Shown: positions 45,471-57,252 of the stretch, piece after piece | Numbering within the stretch: the first letter of the stretch is position 1 | Layout: each line of letters begins with the position of its first letter | Source: Pseudeuparius sepicola | Taxonomy: Eukaryota > Arthropoda > Insecta > Coleoptera > Anthribidae | DNA: 64,000 nt | Assembly: GCA_963920635.1 (NCBI GenBank) | Contig: OY987300.1 | Coordinates: 81,073,899-81,137,898 of the forward strand | Direction: 5' to 3' | The notes under the pieces: model-generated | Databases searched by the model: none | Told to the model about the DNA's origin: nothing | The model's input: the letters and a program-made list of their open reading frames with translations, nothing else | Program-made: the position numbers and the translations under genes

Positions 45471-46530
45471 GAATTTGACCTAGAAAACAATATTAACTGC
45501 GATTTTGTTTTACCATATCAAAGTTATAAGTAAATACGTTGGTAGAAACCAAAAATTAAACATTTTGAAAAAGCGGAACCTTGAGTTACCTCAAAAAACA
45601 CCTATTTTTCGTTAGAAATTTCGAGCAAAAATGTTAACTGGATTTTTTTAGACTCTTTAGGTAAAAAAATTTCCCTTGCTAACATATATTAAGAAATTAA
45701 ACATTTTAAGAATATGGAAGTAACTTACCTAGATCGACAAAGAGGGATAAAAATCGGATAATATTCTATTTCGGCAAAAGCAAAAATATTAACTACGTTT
45801 TTATTGCAGATGATCATTCCCTTTTACAAATAGAATGTAACTTATACAAAATTAAACATTTATCTGAGCCGCATGTACGTCAGCTGTCACTTCTCATTGG
45901 TGTAGACTAGGCAAAAATATTAACTGTTTTTTTTTGTTTAACTTTTTACAATATAACTATATTGAATCATATATATATAGCGAAATTAAACATTTATTTA
46001 CTGTGCATAGAGGTCAACTGTCACTTGTCATTTCTTTAGGAAAGCAAAAACTATAACTTTTTTTTGTTTAAATTTTTACAATATAACTATATTAAATCAT
46101 ATATAGCGAAATTAAACACTTATTTACGGCGCATGTAGGTCAACTGTCATTTGTCATTTCAAAATACTTCCGTTACCAATTTTTGTTTAATTTCAAAAAA
46201 TTTAAGAAGACTTAGTATCCACTTACAAAGTTTAACAAAAATCAGCCAGTTAATAATTTTGCTCTCAAAGACAGCTTCAAATTTCTTTAAAATGCGATTT
46301 CCGGCGAAACAATATGTTTAATTTCAGAACAAACTGTTACTATTTGATTTTTAAGGTAATTATAAATAATAAAAACGCAGTTAATATTTTTGCCCAACAA
46401 AATATTACGCAAAATGTAATTTTTAGATCATTCGGATACTTGCGCAAACGTAATCTGTTTAATTTATCCTTACTAATAAATGCAGCTTAAAATTCGCACT
46501 TAATAATTATGCCGTCTTTATTACAACAAG
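45471..46530. repeat. Degenerate tandem and inverted array
   Basis: The motif GCAAAAATATTAACT...gaaattaaacatttattta recurs about every 115-130 bp (near 45630, 45775, 45910; the neighbouring ttacaatataactatatt block near 45948 and 46077). The inverse (gcagttaatatttttgc, tgtttaattt) appears near 46195-46400. Divergence between units is high. No gene. Confidence 0.55.
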
Positions 46531-46690
46531 AAAACGTATTCTTCTAAAAAAAACGCCCACACGCGTATATTTATTTTGTATAAAAAACAATTCTGGCGCT
46601 CATTTATTACCAATATTGTGTGATGGCATTTTAAAAATGCGGTTATGAATTTTGTCTAGGGTTCGTTATTTTTTACCGTAATTTCCCTGG

Positions 46691-46801
46691 CCTACTATGC
46701 AATGCCAAGTTGTCACATCAAAGTTGAGGTTCGCGCGACGACGATTTTGGGGTCTGCTCGGGGCCCACAGTAAGTTTCTGTGGGCCCCGGTCAGCTGCTT
46801 C
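46691..46801 (+). repeat. Left copy of duplication flanking hAT D
   Basis: CTACTATGCAATGC through GGGGCCCACAGTAAGTTTCT to CAGCTGCTTCGC, near-identical to 47919-48030. It includes a GGGCCCACAG...CTGTGGGCCCC hairpin. The two copies differ by a few substitutions. Confidence 0.85.
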
Positions 46802-46818
46802 GCACACACACAGTACAC

Positions 46819-47918
46819 CACGGGCGTAGCCAAGGGGGGGGTTTCGGGGGTTCAAACCCCCCCCCCCCGAAATAAGCAAAATATTACCTAATATTATACC
46901 GAAAAAATACGAGGAGTGAAGAGTTAAATTATTATTACGTTTGAATATATGTAGTAATAGTAGCGCCTAGCGCCATCTTTTGACGAGAGGCAGACGCAGT
47001 TGCAGCCGAACTATTTTGTATTGTAGGGACACTTTGCGTTGTTTCTCGATTATTCGCCAGGCCCCTCGGTCGAAATGAGCGGAACTTTGTGAAACTATAT
47101 AAGCGGCGCCGCGGCGCGTGACCGCGCTTACGGCAGTATTGTTCCATGCGAACTCGAAGCGAATAAAAGTGAAAAGTGGTGAACGAATAGTGAAGAGAAT
47201 TAAGTGTACCGTGTAAGTGAGTAATTTTAGTGCGCTGTTATTCGATGACCTTGTTAAGGATAGATACGTGAATCATTATTACTGTCGAAAAATGGAGGGG
47301 GAAAAAAGGAAGGGTGATAAACTTAAAGGTATGGACTACTGGAAAAAGTGGTGTAGTCAAGGTCAAGGGGTTTCTAATAAAGAAACAAATTTGGATTTAG
47401 CTATCAAAGCTTCAGCTACCTTGCATGCTGATAAGAAGACTGCCTACCCCGAAATCTAGTTTGGAATGCCTAGATATGTGCGATAAAAACCTTTATCCTA
47501 ATATTTACACATTACTACAAATCTTGGCTACCATTCCTGTATCCACTGCTACCCCAGAAAGGTCTTTCTCGAGCCTAAGGAGACTGAAAAACTATTTACT
47601 AAACACTACAAGTGAAAACAGACTTAATGGTTTGGCTCTAATGAACATTCACTATGGAACAGAAATTCATGCAGATGAAGTAGTGGATATATTTAAAAGA
47701 AAAAGCCGAAGATTTCTTCTTTAATGGTTTTAGATTTAGCGCAGAGGAACGAAATTAATTTATCCATTTCATTTAAAGTTAAGAACTTTATAAATATGTC
47801 GTAGTTTTTCGGATGAATATATAGATATTAAATTTCATGTAAGTATATTTTTGTTGTTTTATTTACTTCTCAAACTAACCCCCCCCCCCCAAAAAACTAA
47901 ATCCTGGCTACGCCCGTG
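46819..47918 (+). mobile_element. hAT element copy D, with recombinant flanks
   Basis: Both terminal repeats are intact (46819, 47918), but left octamer CAGTACAC and right octamer CTACTATG differ. The left octamer recurs empty at about 48115, and the right octamer recurs empty at 46692-46699, at the two ends of the flanking duplication. A deletion of about 36 bp removes the heat-shock-like units; TATATAAG (47096-47103) is kept. Confidence 0.92.
47292..47724 (+). pseudogene. Deleted hAT transposase of copy D
   Basis: Same two overlapping frames as copy C: MEGEKRKGDKLKGMDYWKKW (47292-47459) and an hATC frame (47425-47724). Differences include K-to-E in MEGEK and R-to-L in the YLLNTTSENR stretch. 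No catalytic core. Confidence 0.85.
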
Positions 47919-48030
47919 CTACTATGCAATGCAACGTTGTCACATCAAAGTTGGGGTTCGCGCGACGACGATTTTGGGGTCTGCTCGGGGCCCACAGTAA
48001 GTTTCTGTGGGCCCCGGTCAGCTGCTTCGC
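47919..48030 (+). repeat. Right copy of duplication flanking hAT D
   Basis: Starts at the base immediately after the hAT terminal repeat with CTACTATGCAATGC and follows the left copy. It continues through about 75 bp (ttcgattacaac...) and a CA repeat to CAGTACAC, which the left copy reaches directly. Confidence 0.85.
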
Positions 48031-48641
48031 TTCGATTACAACGCGCCATTGAAAAAGCACCTCGCGCGCAGCAGCTGTACCTGGTTAATTAATCGATTGG
48101 TACACACACACACACAGTACACACACCCAACGGCGCTAGACCCCACTGGTCCCCCATCTGCTGAATAATTCCCACAACACGTACTCGGCAGCGGTCACTG
48201 GCGGGTTTCCATTAATCCTAGTTAAGTCGTGGCAGGTTTACGGGGGGGACCGTGGGGGAATTCGCCCCCGCGCCCCCCGAAAATGTTTATTATGTAAGCG
48301 CGGCGTATGAAGGGTGTATTATGGGGTGATCGATAGCCCGCTCGGTTTTTCCGGCGGGACAATTTTTGCGGACGAAGATGTCAAAATGAAATTACAACGG
48401 TTAGTAGATTATAACCGGTTCTCAATTTAGGAAACGGCCGTCCGACAATGGCGGCGGAGCTATGCGCGGCGGCATCACTTAGTAATTACGGCGAACGCCC
48501 CCAAAGGAACGTTTGTATCCACTTCAGGAGTTGAGAATTAGGATGAAGTTTTCGGGGCGCGGATGCGAAGTTGTAATAATAATTATATTCGGCGCAATCG
48601 GCGCTTGGCGATGGCGAGAACGTCTGTGAATGGTCTAAAGC
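48031..48641. other. GC-rich single-copy island
   Basis: 48130-48640 is strongly GC- and CpG-rich (gcggcggagctatgcgcggc, cccccgcgccccccg) with no copy elsewhere and no long convincing ORF. Candidate intronic regulatory region; nothing more can be supported. Confidence 0.4.
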
Positions 48642-48649
48642 TACATCTG

Positions 48650-48806
48650 CACTGGCGGCTCGTTCATGTGGGCGTACAGTTCATGTTTGCCTTCTATCTA
48701 TCTCTACTTAGATCGCTCATTGAAAAACCTTTTCTTAATTGACCATAGAATGTGCTAATTTCAAAATGTAGCTCCCCTCTGTGCATTAACCCACGAGCCG
48801 CCACTG
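48650..48806. mobile_element. Small hAT-type MITE
   Basis: CACTGGCGGCTCGTTCATGT at the left and its partner ending CACGAGCCGCCACTG at the right. The flanking octamers TACATCTG and TATATTTG match at 6 of 8. 157 bp, non-coding. A second right end of the type occurs at about 57752-57779. Confidence 0.6.
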
Positions 48807-48816
48807 TATATTTGCT

Positions 48817-49429
48817 AAGTAGATAAGCTATGAGAGTTCGGCCTCACGATTCCCATGTTAATCGCCCATAAGAGATTTTTGCGCCGAAATCGGACCATAA
48901 CCTCACTTTTTCACCCAACTATGCAGTAGGTACTAAAACGCGCGACGAGTAGGTAAGGCGGCACCTTGGAGGACCCCCTCCACTTTCCCCCTAGGGCCCC
49001 GCCCCCTTTCCCCCTCCACCTCTAGGCCCTGCCCACGTAAATCAATCCGTGCGTCTAAGCGTACGTCAAAACGTCAATCCGTGCGTCAAAGCGTGCGTCA
49101 AAACGGCAAAACGTGCGTCGAAGCGTGCGCCAAAACGTCAATCCGTGCGACAAAACGTCAAAGCGCGCGTCAAAACGTGTGTCGAAACGTCAATCCGTGC
49201 GGGGCGGGGCCTAGAGGTGGAGGGGGAAAGGGGGCGGAGCCCTAGGGGGAAAGTGGTGGGGGTCCTTCAAGGTGCCGCCTTACCTACTCGTCGCGCGTTT
49301 TAGTACCTACTGCATAGTTGGGTGAAAAAGTGAGGTTATGGTACGATTTCGGTGCAAAAATCTCTTATGGGCGATTAACATGGGAATCGTGAGGCCGAAC
49401 TCTCATACCTTATCTACTTTGCTACTTAG
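48817..49429. mobile_element. CpG-rich foldback element with tandem-repeat loop
   Basis: Arms of about 210 bp (TATGAGAGTTCGGCCTCACG, aaaacgcgcgacgagtaggt, ccccgccccctttccccctc) mirror each other. The loop (about 49040-49198) is an array of CGTGCGTCAAA(A/G) units with variants. An 84-codon frame through it (49049-49303) reads as repetitive Arg/Lys/Val peptide and is not a credible gene. Confidence 0.75.
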
Positions 49430-50067
49430 TAAGTTAGAAATATTTGATGTTTCCACACAAGAAAATGTTTGTAAATTGGATTGAATTAATTTATGAAGTC
49501 ACCTCAAGGACAAATTAATGTAAAAAATGGTGTGTTACACCGATTATTCCCTCATACTGCTTGCATCCAATAAGGTAGCTCCTTCCATAAAATTCCAGCC
49601 AATCATATGCCTCTGCTAGCGATAATTGCACTCGTGCAAAACCAAAGCGGCAATACCACTTGTGCAATTGTCACTTCGTTGCTTAGCAACTGCGAATCTG
49701 TTCGATACAAACACGCACTTCTTAAAATTGGTGTGTTTTACACTGTTCTAAATAATTATGCTGCGGTATTATTAAGCATTGTAAATTGTATCAATGAATT
49801 TATATAACTTTTACATTGCTAAATTGTTGTTATTAGACCTCCGTCTCAGTTTAAATTTATGACACACATTCAGAAAATAAACCAACGCTAACAGAGTGTA
49901 GGTATAATCGCATTTGCCTTGGATATCCAAGCGTCATATTTGTTTACTCGAACGCTACATTCGAAGCTGTCAAATAAACTCGTTCAAAATGAGTCGCTTT
50001 GGAAATGTAACCATAGCAAAATTAATACAGAAATTATTAATTCGTATTCGTGAAATAATCTCGACAA
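49430..50067. other. Intronic sequence with CACTCGTGC-type motifs
   Basis: TGCACTCGTGCAAAACC near 49628 and related motifs suggest relatives of the next element. No gene recognised. Confidence 0.35.
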
Positions 50068-50300
50068 ATACCACTCGTGCCGGAAATTTTTCTAAATAAT
50101 TTTATTCTCAAGCGCTATTTTGCCCATTAGCAAAACCACTCGTACAAATTGGGCTTTTATTTTCAGATATAAAGTTCCTCGAGCTTCCCTCTCGGGATTT
50201 TATCAGAAAATAAAAGACCAATTTACACTCGTGATCTTTCTAGGCAAAATAGCGCTTTCGAAAAAATTATGGATAAAATTTCCGGCACTTGTGATATTAC
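50068..50300. mobile_element. Palindromic element with CACTCGTGCCGGAAAT ends
   Basis: CACTCGTGCCGGAAATTTTT ... caagcgctattttgcc is mirrored by ggcaaaatagcgctt ... aaatttccggcacttgtg. An inner hairpin around attttcagata/tatcagaaaat is visible. Non-coding. Confidence 0.6.
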
Positions 50301-52296
50301 ATACGACAATTTCTTCATTAATCAATTAATGAATTTCTTCATGAAGTTACTTCACGAATTAGACCATGTTCTATTTTCCGTTAATTTTTGTGTTAACAAC
50401 ATTGAAAATTTGGACAAAAGCAAAGGTTATGTTTTATATTACTTGTTTTTGACATTTTTGTACGTTCTGCAGTGTAAAAGCACGAAACACAACACTATTG
50501 GTTCTTGATTCTTACCTAACCACGAAAAATTATTTTATGATTATTTGATCTCTTGTGTTGGTATTCTTAAATTCATAAAAACATAAAGGGCCAAAATTTT
50601 TTAAACTTTTCTTCATGAATTAATTAATTTACAAATTATTAATTCATGATTTAATTTTTGAAGAAACTACAGGCTGTAAATGTGGAACTTACAACATTAT
50701 CTGACTTTTATGTAGTTAACAAGTTGCTCTTTGATATATTGTAAATCGTATTCTTTTTCCTTAATTTTTCTTATTCTACGACATCGAATTGACTAATTTT
50801 ATTGGAATCCAACGGTAAATTCTTAGACGTGAGTTCATAAATTGTTAAAAAGGATCAGATCTATAGCTGTAAGCTTCGTGACTAAGATAATTTAGTCCCA
50901 ATGAGACATAAATTTTGTTTTTTTTTTCTAATGGAGACAAAATTATTATAAAGATATCGATATTAGTTTGAAATGTCTTCTTAAATTTGTGCATGGATAA
51001 CGTCCTTACCCTGAGCTATCTCTTGATGGTAATGTTTTTTTTGCAAACCCTGTGGCAAGGCCGTAGGTAAGTTATTTTTTTAAATTTTATCAAATATTTT
51101 TATTTATTTTCATTTCTTTTCTTAGATTTTCGGCAACAAAATGTGTAAAACGCCACTTCATTAAAGAAATTGTGCAAGAAGAACTTCAAATACCATGTCT
51201 CAGTTAAGCATAAGGCAGTCACTTTCAGTCAGTTATTCGAAAAAAAAGGAAAGACGAAGAATTTTTATCAGATTTGTATTGGTTTATGATTAAATCGAAT
51301 ATTCGTCTCTATAAATTAAGTAAATTAAGTCCTAGTTTTAAAGTATTCATAAAAAAATAGTGTAAAAGAAACACTCCTGATGAAAGTATAGTATAAAATT
51401 GCTCTAAAAAGAATATAATAAACTTTGTAATAATTCAAACCAAATCAATAATTTTGTTACACACAAAACAACACCACACAAAAATCTATACACAAAAACA
51501 AAATCCCTAAAATAAAGCGCAATCCTTATTTCCGTGCACGGCACTGGCTATACTGGCCTAACTGGCCCACGTCGACACCTGCTCCGTGGATCTCCGAAAC
51601 GCCGACCAATCAAATCGCTACGCTCGCTTTCTTATCGGCTGCCTCCTTGACTAGGTCGACGTCGACCGCATAAGAATGGAATAGATCACGCCCTGTATAT
51701 CACTGTGTTACAATAAATAATTTGTTTATATTTGTTAATTGTATGAAAATATAAATATTGTATATGTATGGTCTTTTGGGCAACTTTTTTATTGTTCTCT
51801 TTAAAGATTCCTTCATTATTTCCCCTAAAAGGACTCTAAGCGCCTTAAGCAATACTATCATCCGCATAGAAGGAACACTTTGAAAATCGTAAACTCAGAA
51901 CGACCTTGGGAATAAAGGGAGCCTTGGGAGGCAATATAAAATTTTTATGGTTCGGCTCCTGTATTTTATTATTCATGGTATTTCATATAATATTTAGCGT
52001 ATGCTAATGTGGTCGGACGCAAATATATTTTAGGTTGTTTTGTCATGTCCCCAAATTTATGGGAACCGATGTATGTGAATAAATTTGAGATTCATAAAAT
52101 TCTGTTAGAGAAGTGGATGGTTTATTTTCAGTTTTCACGCTATACATTAAATGAAGTGTCTAGTATAAAACTCTCAAGAATTGTAGCAACAAAAACTTTA
52201 ACGAAAGTATTCATTTCATTTGTGTTCATTTGAAAACTTCCCACTCTCAGTATCTCACAAAATACAAAAAAGTAAAAAAATCGCCGATAAACTGTA
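50301..52296. other. AT-rich intronic sequence, no gene seen
   Basis: A GC-richer patch at 51535-51670 (ccacgtcgacacctg, gacgtcgaccgc) ends in a CGCCCTGTATA repeat end. No supported gene; a 74-codon frame at 52009-52233 is unassigned. Confidence 0.4.
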
Positions 52297-52545
52297 ATGG
52301 GGTGGAGGCAGTGGTTGGATCGAAGGTTTCCAGGCAAATGTATAGGAAGAAGAGGATCAATAGAATGGCCAGCTCGTTCTCCGGATTTGACACCTCTTGA
52401 TTTTTTTTCTTTGGGGTCACCGGAAATCGGTGATTTAGAGAACTCCTCCACGCAACATAGAAGACTTAAAAAAATTCAATATTTTCCCAAACAAACCATT
52501 GTGCAAGTGACTAACACTGCCCTGATTTTACTTGCAACCAATTAA
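52297..52545 (+). pseudogene. Transposase fragment, IS630/Tc1/mariner type
   Basis: QWLDRRFPGKCIGRRGSIEW and ARSPDLTPLDFF are the block around the third catalytic Asp of the same transposase group as 31646-32963. The frame then degenerates (SLGSPEIG instead of LWG). Upstream domains were not found, so this is an isolated relic. Confidence 0.75.
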
Positions 52546-53930
52546 CCATCCGACCCTCCGCCTGTGGTCTTACAATTATTTCCTTTATTGCATTTCATTT
52601 CCCGTTGTTATTTAAAGATTACGAGGTGCGCACAAGGAAGAACGCAGGCAAATACATTGATCAAATAGCAAAGCCTTTTATCGGACCCAGATAGTCTCAT
52701 AAATTTATAGCAAGGGCAGCGTGCTATCAATTCCTTTCGAATGCACTATAGTTGTTGTACATTCCCAAATCCAAAGTTTATATTACACTCCTTTTAAACC
52801 TGCACCGCAATTTCCGCTTAAAAACCCCCCATGCACCTGTATAATGAAAGTCGCCCGTGATGGCTTGCTCTTTTGTGTCGCGTTTACGTACCTAGCCAGC
52901 CCGCCCGGTAACAAAATAAAAGCTGCCGTTGCCGGTTTTGTTTTCATCGTTTTTCGCAGCTGGCTCCATTGTACATTGATCAAAGCATGCCGAAATTATA
53001 AAAGGAACCAAGCTTTATTGACAAAATTGAATATCGAATGAGGAGTGAATTATTTCATCTCACCTACAACGACTAGCCACTCATGTTTAATTACTGCGGA
53101 AAGTGAACGCAAAGGTTCCCAGGTGGAACACGCTTAAAGTACCTAATATAATTACCTAGAACTTCACAATTAATTTAGGGTGGAGTATCGATATATCGAT
53201 CGGTGTTGGGTATGTTAGTTAAAGGAACTCTAGGATGATTAATAGGACCATGTCGCCAGGAGATGCTGTCTGGAAATTGGTCTTTAGTATAATTTTTTTG
53301 TCGTACGTTCTGACAGAAAATATTCATCCATAACCACCCACACACCATCTAAATTTAGGTTGAAAATGACGACGAAGGACAACCCCCAGGGATTACACGT
53401 TCATTATAAAATACAACAATACTTTTTAATTAGAGGCAAAGTTTTCGGGAATGTTGACAAGAGAACAAGTCACTTTGCCTCACTTAATTGGAGGTCCTCG
53501 TTAAATAAATTCACGGCTTAATGACAAGGGTAGAACTCAATTAAAACATTTTCTGTTCACACAAGAACAATTTCTGGATGAGTACAATAACCTTGGGATT
53601 TTTACATGCTGTACTGGCAGCTCTAAAGATGTTGTCTGGCGTTCAATGTGTATTTTTGTGATCGCAATATGAATTAATAATAAAAGTAACACATTTAATA
53701 CAGGTATTCCTCAAAACCTACATTAAATACGTAATTTATCGAAAAGATTGAATTTTTTGCTGCTTCAGCAAGAAATAAAACTAATATCGTAAAAATCTCA
53801 GACAAATAATAAACATAGGCTAACCCAAAGGCTGCATTGTAATCAGCCAACATACAAAAATGCCTACTCAAAACAAATTTGACTTAAGCCTGCATCATAT
53901 GATAAACTAATTTACTAATTACTAATTTAA
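52546..53930. other. Unassigned intronic sequence
   Basis: 52720-53040 is GC-richer and open for 106 codons on plus without family match. The remainder is AT-rich. No repeats of it in the window. Confidence 0.35.
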
Positions 53931-53933
53931 CTA

Positions 53934-54802
53934 CAGTGTGGATAGAAATTGTGGAATATTTCTTATATTTCTTAAAATATTCCTCATATCAAAAACATGT
54001 TTGTTAGGGGAAATTATTTCCCGTTTAGTGATATCAAGCAATCTTTCGTAGCACAAAAAATGTGGTTGCCATGGTTTAATTAATTTTTTTAAATGGCACC
54101 ATATACTTTTTTGGTGAAAATTGATACATTGGAACTTTCTGAATACGATACAATACAATTTTAATGGGGTCGCATAAGAAAAACATACAAAAAAAATAAG
54201 TTTTCTATTACCTATGCTATTGGCAATGTTTATCAAAATAATTATTAACATCAAGTTAGCCATGCCAAAATCAGAACAAGGTCAAACTGTCACTAGCTGT
54301 GTAACTGTACATTGTTACACTAAACGTACTTCTTTACTCAATTTTTTATGTACTTAAGTACTTAGTATGTATATAACTTACTAAGTACTTAAGTACATAG
54401 AAAATTGAGTAAAAAAGTACGTTTACTGTAACAATGCACACAATTACAAGCAACTGACGACAGCTAGTGACAGTTTCCCATTGTTCTGATTTTGGCATGG
54501 CTAACTTGATGTTAATAATTATTTTGATAAACATTGTCAATAGCATAACAGAAAACTTAATTTTTTTGTATTTTTTTCTTATGCGACCCCATTAAAATTG
54601 TATTGTATCGTATTCAGAAAGTTCCAATGTATCGATTTTCGCCAAAAAAAGGTATATGGTGCCATTTAAAAAAATCAAGTTGATTACCATGGCAACCACA
54701 TTTTTTTGTGCTACGACAGATTGCTTGAAATAATTTCCCCTAACACTTTTATTAAAACAAGTTTTTCATATGAGCAATATTCCACAATTTCTATCCACAC
54801 TG
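53934..54802. mobile_element. Foldback element FB13 (TA target site)
   Basis: Ends CAGTGTGGATAGAAATTGTG (53934) and complement ending 54802, TA both sides. Nearly full-length palindrome, arms over 400 bp, tip at taagtacttagtatg...cttactaagtactta (about 54345-54395). Apparent frames in it are arm-derived. Non-coding. Confidence 0.85.
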
Positions 54803-54804
54803 TA

Positions 54805-56112
54805 TATGTCTTTTGTCAAATAATCCCAAAAGCTCCTAAAAAACAAGAATAACGCAAAAGTAAACACTCGAAACACATCAACACAAACTGGCGAAATCTC
54901 AACGAACTCTGGATCAGCTGTTGGGGCATTATTAAAGCATATGCGCATCGATCACAAAGACTTCGTGCAACGTTGACACGTTAGCCAGAATAAGCAATTT
55001 ATTAAGGATATTGTTTATAGAGTGAATTCACAAAATCAGTAAAAATTATTGTTACATGATAACTGTAAAAATTTATACTATATGTAGATATCACCTAATT
55101 GTTCCAAATTGATGTTTTTTAACGTTGGTTATACATTTATATCGTAAGTACAAGATACATTTATGAAGAAGTTTGGCAATGGTGCAATCATTGCATTGTT
55201 TTGTTTTAGATTTCTTTTACTAACTTAGACAAATAATGTTACTAAACATTTTTTTATCATGGCAGGGTGCGTATTGTACTGAATTATTAGTCTATATTTA
55301 TTATTTGTCTGAGGTAAAAATCAACTAAAACGTAAATATAATATATTGTGTTCACTAATGTGTTTCCCCATATTATTTAGCGCCTGTATATGAATTTGGG
55401 ACTCGTTTCGAATGAGCCAAAATGTGCACGACCTTATCTGGCAACTGTTGGCTTTGGCTTTGGCACATTGCCGGTCGGTTGGCCACGGTGGAATTCGTAC
55501 TCGGCACACATCATCTGTTCCCAACAAAGTGACCGATTGACAATGGTATCGCGGATTCCTAGAGTTTCTGGGTGCATTGCCGGAGGTGATTTGCCCTGTT
55601 TGTATAGTGTGCGCTGGCCGAGGTATCTGATGGGAAGTTGGCTACGGGAACAACAGAACGTACGGACTGATAATAAACCGCGAACAATCAAACTATAATA
55701 CGTTTTTGAAGTGAATACTTCTTTGGTTTCATGAGAGTGATTTTTCAAGGCCGCGTCACGATACGTTTTATAAAATTTTCGTCCCGCAAGAGAGATAAAG
55801 CAATATGACATATATGAAAGAGAGAGAGAGACAGAGAGAGCGTAGCTTCCTCGATTTGAAGGAGTGGGGTAGACGTTGTTCTCAGAAATTATTTGGTTGT
55901 GCATATTTTCATGTTACAATGGTGCCCAACTTCGGGCAATGGTGCCACACGTAAACGCAAAACACAAATGGTAATGGTACAAAATTGGATCGCCGCCATC
56001 TAATCAGTTAATCAGCAGAGCAAGAGTGTACGTCTGGCTGCCTATCTGTAAATTATTAAGTCGGCCGACATCAAGGCTAGTAGACTAACCTCAGGCCAAC
56101 GTGACACTATGA
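54805..56112. other. Unassigned sequence with two-strand open frames
   Basis: 55390-55700 is GC-richer and open on both strands (plus 55390-55698; minus 55434-55904, including YLGQRTLYKQGKSPP). No family recognised. An (ag)n microsatellite lies at about 55817-55842. Confidence 0.35.
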
Positions 56113-56120
56113 ATAAGGAC

Positions 56121-57244
56121 CACGGGCGTAGCCAAGGGGGGATTTCGGGGGTTCAAACCCCCCCCGAAATAAGCAAAATATTACCTAATATTATACCGAA
56201 AAAATACGAGGAGTGAAGAGTTAAATTATTATTACGTTTGAATATATTATGTAGTAATAGTAGCGCCTAGCGCCATCTTTTGACGAGAGGCAGACGCAGT
56301 TGCAGCCGAACTATTTTGTATTGTAGGGACACTTTGCGTTGTCTCGATTATTCGCCACGCCCCTAGGTCGAAATGAGCGGAACTTTGTGGAAGTTCGTGG
56401 AAGTTTCTGGACGGCTACAGGGCTGCTATATAAGCGGCGCCGCGGCGCGTGACCGCGCTTACGGCAGTATTGTTCCATGCGAACTCGAAGCGAATAAAAG
56501 TGAAAAGTGGTGAACGAATAGTGAAGAGAATTAAGTGTACCGTGTAAGTGAGTAATTTTAGTGCACTGTTATTCGATGACCTTGTTAAGGATAGATACGT
56601 GAATCATTATTACTGTCGAAAAATGGAGGGGAAAAAAAGGAAGGGTGATAAACCTAAAGGTATGGACTACTGGAAAAAGTGGTGTAGTCAAGGTCAAGGG
56701 GTTTCTAATAAAGAAACAAATTTGGATTTAGCTATCAAAGCTTCAGCTACCTTGCATGCTGATAAGAAGAATGCCTACCCCGAAATCTAGTTTGGAATGC
56801 CTAGATATGTGCGATAAAAACCTTTATCCTAATATTTACACATTACTACAAATCTTGGCTACCATTCCTGTATCCACTGCTACCCCAGAAAGGTCTTTCT
56901 CGAGCCTAAGGAGACTGAAAAACTATTTACGAAACACTACAAGTGAAAACAGACTTAATGGTTTGGCTCTAATGAACATTCACTATGGAACAGAAATTCA
57001 TGCAGATGAAGTAGTGGATATATTTAAAAGAAAAAGCCGAAGATTTCTTCTTTAATGGTTTTAGATTTAGCCCAGAGGAACGAAATTAATTTATCCATTT
57101 CATTTAAAGTTAAGAACTTTATAAATATGTCGTAGTTTTTCGGATGAATATATAGATATTAAATTTCATGTAAGTATATTTTTGTTGTTTTATTTACTTC
57201 TCAAACTAAACCCCCCCCAAAACTAAATCCTGGCTACGCCCGTG
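56121..57244 (+). mobile_element. hAT element copy E (internally deleted)
   Basis: Terminal repeats at 56121 and ending 57244. A perfect duplication ATAAGGAC lies at 56113-56120 and 57245-57252. Same internal deletion as C and D. Heat-shock-like units at 56389-56412, TATATAAG at 56427-56434. Confidence 0.95.
56623..57055 (+). pseudogene. Deleted hAT transposase of copy E
   Basis: N-terminal frame MEGKKRKGDKPKGMDYWKKW (56623-56790) overlapping an hATC frame (56756-57055) with YLRNTTSENRLNGLALMNIH. Same junction as copies C and D, so the deletion predates their spread. Confidence 0.85.
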
Positions 57245-57252
57245 ATAAGGAC

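Noticed and set aside
49049..49303. Arg/Lys/Val-rich 84-codon frame
   Set aside because: Translation of a tandem DNA repeat in a foldback loop; the peptide merely mirrors the repeat unit.
53934..54802. Open frames of 66-110 codons on the minus strand
   Set aside because: They are mirror images from the two arms of a palindromic element, and share no protein family; coding is not supported.
55434..55904. 156-codon minus frame, longest in the window
   Set aside because: No recognisable domain, includes an (ag)n microsatellite, and the opposite strand is open too. Left as unassigned.
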